A DNA stretch of 39,516 nt from JAGQRJ01 sp041402045 (GCA_041402045.1 JAWKSZ010000077.1:1-39516); one strand, 5' to 3'; shown: positions 25,467-34,594, counted from the stretch's first letter. Program-made: numbers and translations. The notes: generated from the letters alone by a model not told the origin.

Positions 25467-27689
25467 ATGAGCCACGCAGCGTCCGCCGTCGGGAGCTCGC
25501 TGCCGCGGGTCGACGGCGCGGCCAAGGTCACCGGGGCCGCGCTCTACGTCGACGACCTCAGCCCGCCCGGGGTGCTGTACGGGCGCACCGTGCGCAGCCC
25601 CTACCCCCACGCCACGCTCAAAGGGATCACCCGGGACCCGAGCTTCGACTGGGAGGGGGTGACCGTCGTCACCGCCGAGGACGTCCCCGGCGAGAACGTG
25701 ATCGCCTTGATCCTCGACGACCAGCCCGCGCTGGTCCCGATCGGGGGCACGATCCGGCACCCGACCGAGGCGGTGGCGCTGGTGTGCGCCGAGACCAAGG
25801 AGCGCGCCGAGGCCGCGCGCCGGGCGATCACCCTCGAGGTCGAGGAGCTCCCGGGCGTGTTCTCGATCGAGGACAGCCTCGCCGGCGAGACCCTGCTCCA
25901 CGGCGACGACAACGTGTTCAAGCGCTACGAGATCCACCAGGGCGACGTCGAGCAGGCGCTCGCCGAGTGCGACCACGTGATCGAGGGGGTCTACACCACC
26001 GGCGCCCAGGAGCAGATGTACATCGAGCCCCAGGGCATGCTCGCCGAGTGGCACGACGCCGAGACCTGCCAGATCACCGGCTCGCTCCAGTGCCCCTACT
26101 ACGTGCACAAGGCGCTGGTGCGGCTCCTGGGTCTGCCCGCGGAGCAGGTGATCATTACCCAGGCCGTGACCGGCGGCGGCTTCGGCGGCAAGGAGGAGTA
26201 TCCCTCCATGATCGCCGCCCACGCCGCGCTCCTCGCCAGGCGCGCCGGGCGCCCGGTGAAGCTGGTCTACGAGCGCGACGAGGACGTGGCCGCGACCACC
26301 AAGCGCCACCCCGCGCGCACGAAGCACCGCCTGGGCTTCAACCGGGACGGGGCCCTCGTCGCCGCCGACGTGGACGTGGTGATCGACGGCGGCGCCTACG
26401 CGACCCTGAGCCAGGTCGTGCTCTCCCGCGCCGTGCTCCACGCCGCGGGGCCGTATCGGATCCCCCACGTGCGGATCGTGGGCCGGGCGGTGGCCACGAA
26501 CCACCCGCCCCACGGGGCCTACCGCGGCTTCGGCGCGCCGCAGACGACCTTCCCCTACGAGCGCCAGGTGCAGAAGGCCTGCGCGCTCCTCGGCCGCGAC
26601 CCCTTCGAGCTCCGCCGCCAGAACATGTTCGTGCTCGGCGACACCACCGCGACCGGGCAGACGCTCAAGGACAGCGTGGGCAGCGCCGAGGTGCTCGACG
26701 CCGTCGAGGCGCGCCTGAAGCTGCCCGCCCCCGGGCGCACCGCCACCGGCGAGGTCAAGCGCGGGCGCGGGCTCGCGTTCTTCTTCCACGGCTCGGGCTT
26801 CACCGGGAGCGGCGAGGCCCACCTCAAGGGCCGGGCGACCGTGGCCGCGACCCCCGAGGGGCGGTTCGAGGTGCGCTCGAGCTCGACCGACATTGGCCAG
26901 GGCGCGACCACGATCTTCGTGCAGATCGCCGCCAGCGGGCTCGGCGTCGACCCCGCGCAGGTCAGCGTCGCCGTGCCCAGCACCGACAACGTCCCCGACA
27001 GCGGGCCGACCGTCGCCTCGCGCACCTGCATGGTCGTGGGGCACGTGGTCGAGTCCGCCGCGCGCAAGCTGAGGAAGCAGCTCGAGGCCTGGGGTCAAGC
27101 CCAGGGCCTGGACCTCAGCGACCTCGGCGCCGTCGCCCGGGCGCACCACGCCCAGGTCGGGGAGGCCGCGGCGACCTCGGTCTACGCCCCGCCGCCCGGG
27201 ATCGTGTGGGACGACCAGACCTACCGCGGCGACGCGTATCCCTGCTACGGCTGGGCGGCCTGCGTCGTGGACGTGGCCGTCGACGTCGACACCTACGAGG
27301 TCACCGTCGAGCGCTGCATTCACGCGATCGACGTGGGCAAGGCGATCCACCCCACGATCGTCGAGGGCCAGATCGAGGGCGGCACGCTCCAGGCGCTGGG
27401 CTGGGCGCTGTGGGAGAGCGTGGCCTACGAGCGCGGGCGCGTGCTCAACACGCGCATGACCAACTGCATCATTCCGACCTCGATCGAGGCGCCCGAGATC
27501 GAGGCGCTGATCGTCGAGGTCCCCTACCCTCACGGCCCCCACGGGGCCAAGGGTGTGGGCGAGATCCCCATGGACGGCCCCGCCGCCGCCGTGGCCAACG
27601 CGCTGGAGGCCGCCCTCGGCGTGCCCCTGGACGAGGTCCCGCTCCTGCCCGAGACCCTGGAGCGCGCCCTGCGCGGGGAGGCCTCGTGA
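25467..27689 (+). CDS. Xanthine-dehydrogenase-type molybdenum-binding subunit
   Basis: The 740-residue protein starts at ATG 25467, six bases after GGAGGGG. It has the aldehyde oxidase/xanthine dehydrogenase a/b hammerhead domain (SLPRVDGAAKVTGAALYVDD near 13-32) and then the molybdopterin-binding domain: AVTGGGFGGKEEYPSMIAA, PHGAYRGFGAPQ, STDIGQGATTIF and the catalytic glutamate E699 in GAKGVGEIPM. The length suits a stand-alone large subunit. The order Mo subunit, Fe-S subunit, FAD subunit, guanine deaminase, with stop/start overlaps throughout, makes this a tight four-gene operon. The neighbour GuaD supports xanthine or hypoxanthine as substrate. Confidence 0.9.
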   Translation: MSHAASAVGSSLPRVDGAAKVTGAALYVDDLSPPGVLYGRTVRSPYPHATLKGITRDPSFDWEGVTVVTAEDVPGENVIALILDDQPALVPIGGTIRHPTEAVALVCAETKERAEAARRAITLEVEELPGVFSIEDSLAGETLLHGDDNVFKRYEIHQGDVEQALAECDHVIEGVYTTGAQEQMYIEPQGMLAEWHDAETCQITGSLQCPYYVHKALVRLLGLPAEQVIITQAVTGGGFGGKEEYPSMIAAHAALLARRAGRPVKLVYERDEDVAATTKRHPARTKHRLGFNRDGALVAADVDVVIDGGAYATLSQVVLSRAVLHAAGPYRIPHVRIVGRAVATNHPPHGAYRGFGAPQTTFPYERQVQKACALLGRDPFELRRQNMFVLGDTTATGQTLKDSVGSAEVLDAVEARLKLPAPGRTATGEVKRGRGLAFFFHGSGFTGSGEAHLKGRATVAATPEGRFEVRSSSTDIGQGATTIFVQIAASGLGVDPAQVSVAVPSTDNVPDSGPTVASRTCMVVGHVVESAARKLRKQLEAWGQAQGLDLSDLGAVARAHHAQVGEAAATSVYAPPPGIVWDDQTYRGDAYPCYGWAACVVDVAVDVDTYEVTVERCIHAIDVGKAIHPTIVEGQIEGGTLQALGWALWESVAYERGRVLNTRMTNCIIPTSIEAPEIEALIVEVPYPHGPHGAKGVGEIPMDGPAAAVANALEAALGVPLDEVPLLPETLERALRGEAS

Positions 27690-28156
27690 AGCTCGTGCTC
27701 GACGTCAACGGCCAACGCCACGAAGTCGACGCCTCCCCAATGGCGCGGCTCCTGGACGTGCTCCGGGAGCAGGTGCGCCTGACCGGGACCAAGGAGGGCT
27801 GCGGCGAAGGCGAGTGCGGCGCCTGCAGCGTGCTGATCGACGGGCGCCCGGTGAACTCCTGCCTGGTCGCCGCCGGTCAGGCCCAGGGCTGCCAGATCCG
27901 CACCGTGGAGGACCTCGCCCAGGGCGACGCCCTGACCGACATTCAGCACGCGCTGGTCGAGCTGGGCGGCACCCAGTGCGGGATCTGCACCCCGGGGATC
28001 GCGGTCACCGCGACCGCGGTGCTCGAGGAGGAGCCCGCCCCCAGCCGCGAGCGGATCCGGGCGCTGCTCGCCGGGAACCTCTGCCGCTGCACCGGCTACC
28101 AGCGGATCGTGGACGCGATCGAGCGCGTGGTCGAGGAGCGGAGGGCGCGCTCGTGA
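27686..28156 (+). CDS. Xanthine-dehydrogenase-type [2Fe-2S] subunit
   Basis: The 156-residue protein holds the two [2Fe-2S] clusters that pass electrons from molybdenum to flavin. The plant-type cluster uses C39, C44, C47 and C59 (EGCGEGECGACSV), and the second uses C98, C101, C133 and C135 (QCGICTPG, NLCRCTGY). The length is typical of CoxS/XdhC-type subunits. GTG 27686 overlaps the upstream stop as GTGA, so translation is coupled to the molybdenum subunit. Confidence 0.92.
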   Translation: MKLVLDVNGQRHEVDASPMARLLDVLREQVRLTGTKEGCGEGECGACSVLIDGRPVNSCLVAAGQAQGCQIRTVEDLAQGDALTDIQHALVELGGTQCGICTPGIAVTATAVLEEEPAPSRERIRALLAGNLCRCTGYQRIVDAIERVVEERRARS

Positions 28157-28995
28157 CGACCTGCGCCTACCTCAAGCCCGCCTCGCTCTCGGACGCCCTC
28201 GCCGCCCGCGCCGCGCACCCGGACTACCTGCTCCTGGCCGGCGGCACCGACGTCATGGTCGGCTCCCACCACCGCCCCGAGCCGCCGGGGGTGATCGACC
28301 TCTTCGGCTGCGAGGGCCTGGCGGGGGTCGAGGACGAGGGCGACGCGATCCGGATCGCCTCGGGCACGACCTACGCCCAGCTCCTGCGCAGCGACCTGGT
28401 GCGCGAGCACTTCCCCGCGCTCCACGCCTGCGCCCAGGAGGTCGGCGCGGTCCAGATCCAGGAGCGCGGGACCCTCGGCGGCAACATGGCGACCTCGTCC
28501 CCGGTCGGGGACACGCTCCCCGTGCTCCTGGCCCTGGACGCGGTGGTCGTGCTCGGCTCCCCCGGGAGCGAGCGCCGCGTGCCCTACGCGCGCTTCTGCA
28601 CCGGCTACCGCCAGGTCGACCTGCGCCCCGACGAGCTGATCGTGGCCGTCGAGCTGCCCCGCCCGGCGCCCGGGCTGCGGCAGTTCTGGCGCAAGGTCGG
28701 CACCCGCCGCGCCCAGGCGATCTCCAAGGTCATGGTCGCCGCCGCGGCCCGGCTCGAGGGCGGGACGATCGCCCACGTGCGCCTGGCCATGGGGGCGGTC
28801 GCCGACCGCCCGATCCGCCTGAGCGAGACCGAGGCCCTGCTCCAGGGCCAGACCCCGTCCCCCGAGCTCGCGGAGCGGGTCCGCGCGCAGGTGCGGCGCG
28901 AGATCGAGCCGATCTCCGACGTGCGCTCGACCAAGGACTACCGCCTCACCTCCGCCGCGAACCTCGCGGCCCGCTTCGTAGGGACCCTCGTCTAA
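28153..28995 (+). CDS. Xanthine-dehydrogenase-type FAD-binding subunit
   Basis: The 280-residue protein has the FAD_binding_5 / CO-dehydrogenase medium-subunit fold. Flavin contacts are visible in LLLAGGTDVMV near 26-36 and in the GTLGGNMATSSPVGDTLP stretch near 112-129. The C-terminal part contains RSTKDYRLTSAANLAARFV, also characteristic. GTG 28153 overlaps the Fe-S subunit stop as GTGA. It completes the hydroxylase and sends electrons to NAD+ or another acceptor. Confidence 0.9.
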   Translation: MTTCAYLKPASLSDALAARAAHPDYLLLAGGTDVMVGSHHRPEPPGVIDLFGCEGLAGVEDEGDAIRIASGTTYAQLLRSDLVREHFPALHACAQEVGAVQIQERGTLGGNMATSSPVGDTLPVLLALDAVVVLGSPGSERRVPYARFCTGYRQVDLRPDELIVAVELPRPAPGLRQFWRKVGTRRAQAISKVMVAAAARLEGGTIAHVRLAMGAVADRPIRLSETEALLQGQTPSPELAERVRAQVRREIEPISDVRSTKDYRLTSAANLAARFVGTLV

Positions 28996-29471
28996 TGCCC
29001 GACCCCGAGCTCATGCGCGAGGCGATCCGCCTCGCCCACGACCACATGCAGGCTGGCCACGGCGGCCCCTTCGGCGCGCTGATCGTCGACGCGCAGGGCG
29101 AGGTGATCGCCCGGGGCTGGAACCAGGTCACGACCCAGGGCGACCCCACCGCCCACGCCGAGGTGGTCGCGATCCGCGAGGCCTGCCAGAAGGTCGGCCA
29201 CTTCGAGCTGCGCGGCTGCACGCTCTACACGAGCTGTGAGCCCTGCCCCATGTGCCTGGGCGCGACCTACTGGGCGCGGATCGAGCGCGTGTACTTCGCC
29301 GCCGACCGCCACCAGGCCGCCGCCGCCGGGTTCTCGGACGCCGTGATCTACGAGGAGCTCGAGCTCCCCGCCGAGGGCCGCACGCGCCTCCCCATGGAGC
29401 GCCTGCTCGCCGACGAGAGCCAGGCCCCCTTCGACGCCTGGACGAAGAAGTCGGACAAGATCGAGTACTGA
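28995..29471 (+). CDS. guaD: Guanine deaminase (cytidine-deaminase-fold)
   Basis: The 158-residue protein has the zinc deaminase signature HAEVVAI (H54, E56) and PCPMC (C84, C87). Its end, WTKKSDKIEY, matches the short C-terminal tail of the Bacillus-type GuaD that reaches into the neighbouring subunit's active site and sets purine specificity. A tRNA adenosine deaminase (TadA) is the main alternative, but the tail and the position behind a xanthine-dehydrogenase operon favour guanine to xanthine conversion. ATG 28995 shares its first base with the FAD subunit stop (TAATG). The gene ends the operon; the fold-back repeat begins 60 bases later. Confidence 0.85.
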   Translation: MPDPELMREAIRLAHDHMQAGHGGPFGALIVDAQGEVIARGWNQVTTQGDPTAHAEVVAIREACQKVGHFELRGCTLYTSCEPCPMCLGATYWARIERVYFAADRHQAAAAGFSDAVIYEELELPAEGRTRLPMERLLADESQAPFDAWTKKSDKIEY

Positions 29472-29531
29472 GCGGCGGGGCTGCCCCTGTCTGCGGGGGG
29501 CGAGGTCGCTCACGTTCAGACGAGACATCTT

Positions 29532-29710
29532 TACCGCCAAGGCCGCCAAGAGCGCCAAGGCTCCGCAGGTTCCGCCCCGTCCCGCGCGACGCCGGAAGGG
29601 TGTAGGAAGAGCTCGGCATAGCGAACGCTCTGCCTTACCTACCCATTCTGGCGTCCCACGCGACGTGAACGTTAGGCGGAGCCTTGGCGCTCTTGGCGGC
29701 CTTGGCGGTA
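29532..29710. repeat. Fold-back element with 35-bp perfect terminal inverted repeats
   Basis: Positions 29532-29566 are the exact reverse complement of 29676-29710 (35 of 35 bases). The arms consist of a short phased pattern of CCAAG and GCC units. The 109-base middle also pairs with itself imperfectly, for example GACGCC near 29588 with GGCGTC near 29650, and AGAGC with GCTCT. The whole 179 bases can thus fold into one long hairpin. It has no reading frame and resembles a REPIN- or MITE-like non-autonomous repeat. It follows the GuaD stop and may also end that transcript. Confidence 0.75.
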
Positions 29711-29746
29711 CATCCGTCCATGTCGGCGCGCCCCCACCCCCGAAGG

Positions 29747-29776
29747 CAGGGGCAGGGGCAGGGGCAGGGGCAGGGG
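29747..29776. repeat. Five exact copies of a hexamer
   Basis: CAGGGG is repeated five times in tandem, just downstream of the stop at 29790 of the minus-strand gene. It is a simple-sequence repeat, probably variable in copy number, and too short-unit for a CRISPR. Confidence 0.8.
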
Positions 29777-29789
29777 CCGGAACTCGGCG

Positions 29790-30431
29790 CTAGATCTCGC
29801 AGCCGTCGATATCGACGGTGACGGTCTCAATGTTCAGCGAGCTGCCGTTGCGGGCGAAGAACTCGTGGGCCTGGTCCATGACGTCGCCGGAGCCGGCGGC
29901 AGCGCTGGACGCGCCCTCGGCGGCCGCGCCCGACGCGCCCTCGGCGAGGCCAGCGCCCTCGACGCCGCCCTGGGCCACGGCCTCGGAGATCAGCTCGATC
30001 GCGCCGGCGGCGAGGAGGGTCACCCCCAAGGCGAGGGCGACCTTCTTGACCTGGCTCGGGGTCACCTCGCGCCCGGTCTTCGCCGAGACCCGCGCCGCGA
30101 CCGCGACCGCGGCGGCGTCGGTCGACTCCGCCACCTTGTCCCGGGCCGCCGCCGCGCGGTCCTTGGCCTCGCCCAGGAGCGCCTGGGCCTTGGCCTTGAG
30201 CGCACCCACGTCCAGGCCCCCGGGCTCCTCGGTCGGGGCGACGGCTTCGCCGCGGGTGTAGGCGTTGACCTGGTCGGTGGCCTTCTGACGCAGGCCCTGG
30301 GCCTGAGCCTTGGCCTTCTGCCCGAGCTGGCTGGCCTGGGCGCCGAGCTTGTCGACGTCGATCCCGGCCTTCTCCGCGAGCTGACGCCGGACCTTGTCGG
30401 CCTCCGCCTTGAACTGGTCGAAGAGTCCCAT
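29790..30431 (-). CDS. Helical, alanine/lysine-rich protein of unknown function
   Basis: The 213-residue protein starts MGLFDQFKAEADKVRRQLAE. The first 120 residues are long amphipathic helices rich in Ala, Lys and Gln (GQKAKAQAQGLRQKATDQVN), likely a coiled coil. A single hydrophobic stretch (KKVALALGVTLLAAGAIELI, about 129-148) may dip into or cross the membrane. An Ala/Gly/Ser-rich region follows, and the end (NIETVTVDIDGCEI) is short and strand-like. Apolipophorin-, LEA- or phasin-like helical proteins look similar, but no assignment is safe. It diverges from the glycosyltransferase gene. Confidence 0.65.
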   Translation of the reverse strand: MGLFDQFKAEADKVRRQLAEKAGIDVDKLGAQASQLGQKAKAQAQGLRQKATDQVNAYTRGEAVAPTEEPGGLDVGALKAKAQALLGEAKDRAAAARDKVAESTDAAAVAVAARVSAKTGREVTPSQVKKVALALGVTLLAAGAIELISEAVAQGGVEGAGLAEGASGAAAEGASSAAAGSGDVMDQAHEFFARNGSSLNIETVTVDIDGCEI

Positions 30432-30519
30432 GGGCTGCGCTCCTGCCTCGACCCTATCCGCTCCGGCGCCGGAGGGGAACCGGGTTCTCGAGCGCTGGTT
30501 TGCAGAGCGCCGCCCCGCC

Positions 30520-30525
30520 TACACT
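30520..30525 (+). promoter_or_regulatory. Possible -10 of a leaderless transcript
   Basis: TACACT ends six bases before ATG 30532 and there is no ribosome binding site, matching the TANNNT-N6-ATG geometry seen also before the kinase gene. Confidence 0.3.
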
Positions 30526-30531
30526 CGGGGC

Positions 30532-31683
30532 ATGCCTCGGATCGGCGTCGTGACGCAGTGGGACCTGGGCTCGGCGTGGGCCCGCTCGACCAGCCTCGGC
30601 CCCATGGTCGAGCGCGTGGCCGGGCTGTGCGACGGGCTCGTCAGCTACGGGCCCGTCGAGCTCTGGAGCGACCGCGTGCGCGCGGTCGCGGCCCGAGCCA
30701 GCGCGCGGGTGCCCGGCGCGCGGGCCTACTCGCCCCACTACAGCCTGCGCCGCTCGCGAGAGCTGGCGCGGATCTTCCGCCGCCGGTTCGAGGCCACCCC
30801 CTGCGACCTGGTGTTCGCCCCCAAGGGCTCGATCAACCTCGCGTTCCTCGAGCTCCCGGTCCCCGTGGTCTACGTCTCCGACGCGACCTTCGCGCTGCTC
30901 GACGGCTACTACCCGAGCGTGAGCGGGCTGAGCCCGCGCAGCCAGCGCGCGGCCCACGAGGCGGAGCGCCTGACCCTGACCCGCGCCGACGCCCTTGTGT
31001 TCTACACCCGCTGGGCCGCGGACTCGGCGATCCGCGACTACGGCGCGGACCCCGCCAGGGTGCACGTGCTCCCCGTGGGCCCGAACCTGGACCCCGCGGC
31101 CCTGCCGCCCCCCGAGGCGCTGCTCGCCCAGCGGGACGGGAGCGGCCCCTGCCGCCTGCTGCTCGTCGGCGTGGACTGGCTGCGCAAGGGCGCCGACGTC
31201 GCGCTCGAGACCCTCGAGGCCCTGGAGGCCCGGGGGATCGACGCCGAGCTCACGGTCGTCGGCTGCAAGGCCCCGCCCGGGGTGCGCCACCCGCGGCTGC
31301 GCGTGGTGCCGTTCCTCTCCAAGAAGGACCCGCTGCAACGCGCCGAGCTCATGAGCCTGTTCCGCGAGGCGAGCTTCCTGCTCGTGCCGACCCGGGCCGA
31401 GTGCTACGGCTGCGTGTTCGTCGAGGCCAGCGCCTGGGCGCTGCCCTCCCTGGCGACGGTGACCGGCGGCGTCCCGGAGGTGGTCCAGGACGGGGTCAAC
31501 GGGTTCTGCTTCCCCCTCGAGGCCCGCGGCGAGGTCTACGCCGAGCGGATCGCCCAGCTCCTGGCCGACCCGCCCGCCTACCGCGCGCTGTGCGCGAGCA
31601 GCCGCCAGCGCTTCGAGCAGGCGCTGAACTGGGACGCCTGGGCCGCAGGCATGGCCGAGATCGTGCGCGGGCTCCTCGGGTAG
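30532..31683 (+). CDS. Glycosyltransferase family 4
   Basis: The 383-residue protein has the GT-B fold of family 4. The C-terminal donor domain shows CRLLLVGVDWLRKGADVALE near 204-223 and the sugar-nucleotide EX7E motif in VPTRAECYGCVFVEASAWA, followed by TGGVPEVVQDGVNGF. The N-terminal acceptor domain begins MPRIGVVTQWDLGS and lacks a membrane anchor. Family members retain the anomeric configuration and build lipopolysaccharide, exopolysaccharide or glycolipids. There are no other polysaccharide genes nearby, so the acceptor is unknown. Confidence 0.88.
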   Translation: MPRIGVVTQWDLGSAWARSTSLGPMVERVAGLCDGLVSYGPVELWSDRVRAVAARASARVPGARAYSPHYSLRRSRELARIFRRRFEATPCDLVFAPKGSINLAFLELPVPVVYVSDATFALLDGYYPSVSGLSPRSQRAAHEAERLTLTRADALVFYTRWAADSAIRDYGADPARVHVLPVGPNLDPAALPPPEALLAQRDGSGPCRLLLVGVDWLRKGADVALETLEALEARGIDAELTVVGCKAPPGVRHPRLRVVPFLSKKDPLQRAELMSLFREASFLLVPTRAECYGCVFVEASAWALPSLATVTGGVPEVVQDGVNGFCFPLEARGEVYAERIAQLLADPPAYRALCASSRQRFEQALNWDAWAAGMAEIVRGLLG

Positions 31684-31748
31684 ACCGTGGACCTGGGGCT
31701 CGCCACGCGCGAAGATCACGGGGCGCGACCCGGCTCGCGAGGTGACCC

Positions 31749-32276
31749 ATGCAACCCATGCGCCCTCGGTTCCGCGAACTCCTCAGCTTCCCGCCTCCGG
31801 AGGCGGTGCGCCGCCTGCGCGCCCACGAGGCCGACTCGGGGCACTGCCAGCTCACCGTCCTCGGGCGCCACGTCGAGGTGCGGATCCGCGAGGCCGAGCA
31901 CCACCTCTGGTCCCCGCAGTTGACCCTCGAGCTCGACGACGCGGAGCAGGGCAGCGAGCTCCACGGGCTGTTCGGCCCCAACCCCGGGATCTGGACGACC
32001 TTCGTCGCGGCCTACGGCTTCGTGGGGCTGAGCATGTTCTTCGGCGGCCTGTTCGGCCTCAGCCAGCAGGTCGCCGGCCAGTCGGCCTGGGGCCTGTGGA
32101 TCCTGCCCGTGGGCGCCGTGTGCCTGGTCGGGATCTACCTGGGCTCGCTCTACGGCCAGCGCCTGGCCGGCGACCAAATGCGCCAGCTCGTGGACTTCCT
32201 CCACGCCGCCCTCGAGGTCGACGCCAACGCCCCCGAGCGCCCGGCGCCGGGCCCGAGCTCGGCGGCACAAGGCTAG
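31749..32276 (+). CDS. Two-helix membrane protein of unknown function
   Basis: The 175-residue protein starts at ATG 31749 after AGGTGA; a second ATG three codons later is possible. The N-terminal 75 residues are soluble with mixed strands (SGHCQLTVLGRHVEVRIREA). Two transmembrane helices follow as a hairpin (WTTFVAAYGFVGLSMFFGGL and WILPVGAVCLVGIYLGSL), then a helical cytosolic end DQMRQLVDFLHAALEVD. This resembles small SRPBCC-neighbour or DUF-type membrane proteins, but none is recognised. Its stop shares the CTAG palindrome at 32273-32276 with the convergent queC stop. Confidence 0.65.
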   Translation: MQPMRPRFRELLSFPPPEAVRRLRAHEADSGHCQLTVLGRHVEVRIREAEHHLWSPQLTLELDDAEQGSELHGLFGPNPGIWTTFVAAYGFVGLSMFFGGLFGLSQQVAGQSAWGLWILPVGAVCLVGIYLGSLYGQRLAGDQMRQLVDFLHAALEVDANAPERPAPGPSSAAQG

Positions 32277-32947
32277 ACGTAGGGGACGGGGTCCGTGGAT
32301 CCGGCGCCGGCGAAGCCGGCGAGGCGCAGGCGGCAGGCGTCGCAGTGGCCGCAGGCGCGCTCGCCCTGGGGGTCGTAGCAGCTCACGGTCAGCGCGTAGG
32401 GGGCGTCGAGCTCGAGGCCCAGGCGCACGATCTCGGCCTTGGAGAGGTGCAGGAGCGGGGCGAGCACGCGCAGGGCCCGGCCCTCGACCCCGGACCTGGT
32501 CGCGACGTTGGCCAGGCGCTCGAAGGCCTGGAGGAAGGCGGGCCGGCAGTCGGGGTAGCCCGAGTAGTCGACGGCGTTGGCCCCGATCACCAGCGCCCGG
32601 GCGTCGAGCACCTCGGCGTAGCCCAGGGCCACCGAGAGGAACACCGTGTTCCGCGCGGGCACGTAGGTCACCGGGATCTCGGTCGGGTCGTCGGCGCGGT
32701 CCTTGGGGACCTCGATCCCGGCGTCGGTCAGGGCGCTGCCGCCGAGGTCGCCGAGGTCGACCCGCACCACCCGGTGCGGGAGCCCGAGCGCCTGGGCGAC
32801 CCGCGCCGCGCGCTCGAGCTCGAGGCGGTGGCGCTGGCCGTAGTCGACCGAGAGCGCGTGCACCTCGTAGCCCTCGCGCCGCGCCCAGCAGGCGCAGGTC
32901 GTGGAGTCGAGCCCGCCCGAGAGCAGGACCACCGCGCGCTCGCTCAT
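32273..32947 (-). CDS. queC: 7-cyano-7-deazaguanine synthase
   Basis: The 224-residue protein is QueC, which converts 7-carboxy-7-deazaguanine to preQ0 with ATP and ammonia in the queuosine pathway. The PP-loop SGGLDS is at residues 10-15, the DYGQRH motif follows at about 39-44, and YVPARNTVFLSVAL at about 96-109 is typical. The zinc site is complete: C190, C199, C202 and C205 (CYDPQGERACGHCDACR). ATG 32947 lies five bases past the stop of the HEAT-repeat gene on the same strand. The other queuosine genes (queD, queE, queF) are not in this window. Confidence 0.95.
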   Translation of the reverse strand: MSERAVVLLSGGLDSTTCACWARREGYEVHALSVDYGQRHRLELERAARVAQALGLPHRVVRVDLGDLGGSALTDAGIEVPKDRADDPTEIPVTYVPARNTVFLSVALGYAEVLDARALVIGANAVDYSGYPDCRPAFLQAFERLANVATRSGVEGRALRVLAPLLHLSKAEIVRLGLELDAPYALTVSCYDPQGERACGHCDACRLRLAGFAGAGSTDPVPYV

Positions 32948-32952
32948 GGGGC

Positions 32953-34471
32953 TCAGCGCAGGGGTTGCTGACCGGGGCCCAGGATCAGGGGCTCCTCGTC
33001 GACCAGGTCCGGCGCGGGGTTGTCGCGGCGCGCGCGCAGGCTGTTGGCCAGCTTCTGCGCCCGGGAGCGAATGTCCGCGTTGGCGTCGCTCTGGGCGATC
33101 AGGTCCAGGCTGGAGATCGCGCGGTCGCCGCCGACGCGGCTGATCGCGAGCACCGTGCTGGCCTTGAGCCGGACGGGGGTGTTCGGGTCGCGCATGAAGC
33201 CCTCGAGGGTGTCGAGGTCCCTGCCCGCCGGTCTCGCCGTAGGCCACGACGGCGCGCTGGCGCAGCTGGAGGTTCGACTCCTCGCGCACGATCCGCTCCA
33301 TGAGCGCCGCGTCCTCGGGGCTCCCGCGGCGGCCGAGGATCGAGATCGCCTCGCTGCGCACGTTGGCGTTGCTGTCCTGCAGCGCGGCGTCGCGCAGGAT
33401 CGCCACGTCGGCCTCGGCGTTGTCCGCGGTGCGCCGGGAGAACTCGCGCAGGAGCATGGTGCGCGCGGTGGGGTTCTGCTGCTCGGCGTAGGCGTCGCGC
33501 ACGAGGCCCGCCGCGGCGTCGCCGTCGGGCAGGAAGCGCACGAGGGTCGTCTGCAGGGCCACGTCCTGGGACTCGCCCAGGAGCGCGCGCACGGCGTTCA
33601 GGGTCTCGGGGCCCTCGATCCCCGCCAGGCCCTTGGCCAGGAAGATCTGGTGCGCGCGGTTGTTGAGCCCGAGCACCATGTCCTTGAGCGCGCCCACGGC
33701 GTAGGGGCCGAGCGCGCGCAGGCGCGCGATCAGCTCCTCCTCCCGCTGCCGACGCTGCTGGAACTCGTCGAACATGGGGTTCTGGCTGAGCCCGTCGAAG
33801 GAGAACAGGTCCTGGAACTCGTCGAGGATCCGCGCCACCTGCTCGTGGTCGGGGGAGCGGGTGCGCAGCTCGTCCAGGGGGTTGCCCTTGGGCGCCGCGG
33901 CGGGGTCCTGACCCGGGCCGGGCTCGACGGCGGTCGGCTGGAGCGGCTGCGGGCGCAGCGAGCCGGGGCTGACCTGGGGCTGCTCGGGGGTCGCCGCCGC
34001 GCCGACTTGGCTGGGGGTGGCGTTGGCGTTGAAGCGCTCGGGGGCGACCTCGGGCTTGTCGTTGCTCGCGCCCGCGATCTGGGGCGCGTCGTCCTGCTGG
34101 GGCGTCTCGCCCAGGAACAGGAAGCCCACACCCGCGGCGGCGCCGCCCACGACGAACAGCACCGCCAGGAGCGCCAGGAAGTTCTTGTTGCTCCCGCCCG
34201 AGGGCGCAGACGAGGTCGTCGCGGCCGGCTCGGCGGCGCGCCCGGGCTCCCGGGCCGGCTTGGCGCCGCTCTTGCGCGCGCTGGGGACGCTCCCGCTCTT
34301 GCGCGCGCTGGGGACGCTCCCGCTCTTGCTCTTGCTCTTGCTGCTCGAGGCTTCGCTCTTGGAGCGCGAGGGCTTGGCGTCGCCGTCCGCCTTGGGCTTC
34401 GAGCGCTTGCGGGTCGGGGTCCGCAAGCCGCCGTCGTCGTCGCGCAGCTCGCGCTTGCGCTTGTCGCTCAT
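32953..34471 (-). CDS. HEAT-repeat membrane protein, frameshifted
   Basis: The protein starts at ATG 34471 after GGAGGG. Residues 1-90 are a cytosolic Ser/Lys-rich low-complexity region with a duplicated nonapeptide (GSVPSARKS). One transmembrane helix follows (NFLALLAVLFVVGGAAAGVG, about 97-116), then a Pro/Gln-rich linker. A helical repeat domain runs from about residue 190, with HEAT/PBS-lyase-like repeats such as RDAALQDSNANVRSEAISIL. Near 33220-33235 the frame breaks after VVAYGETGG and resumes in another frame as DLDTLEGFMRDPNTPVRLKA, continuing to the stop at 32953. One extra or missing G in the run explains it. Together this is about 505 residues. The single anchor suggests an extracytoplasmic scaffold. 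Confidence 0.75.
34266..34319. repeat. 27-bp tandem duplication inside the HEAT-repeat gene
   Basis: Two exact 27-bp copies (34266-34292 and 34293-34319) encode two GSVPSARKS units in the Ser/Lys-rich N-terminal region. The repeat is in frame, so copy-number change would not break the gene. Confidence 0.8.
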
Positions 34472-34594
34472 GAGCCCTCCTGCGAGATCGGGACACTGCG
34501 AGGACGCCCGGGGGAGCGGGGGGTTTAGTCCGCCGCCGGCGCCACGCCTTAAGTTACGGGAACACAGGGCCCTACGCCAGGGACAGAGGGAGCC

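Noticed and set aside
29747..29776. Short tandem repeat considered as a CRISPR fragment
   Set aside because: The unit is six bases with no spacers; it is a simple-sequence repeat.
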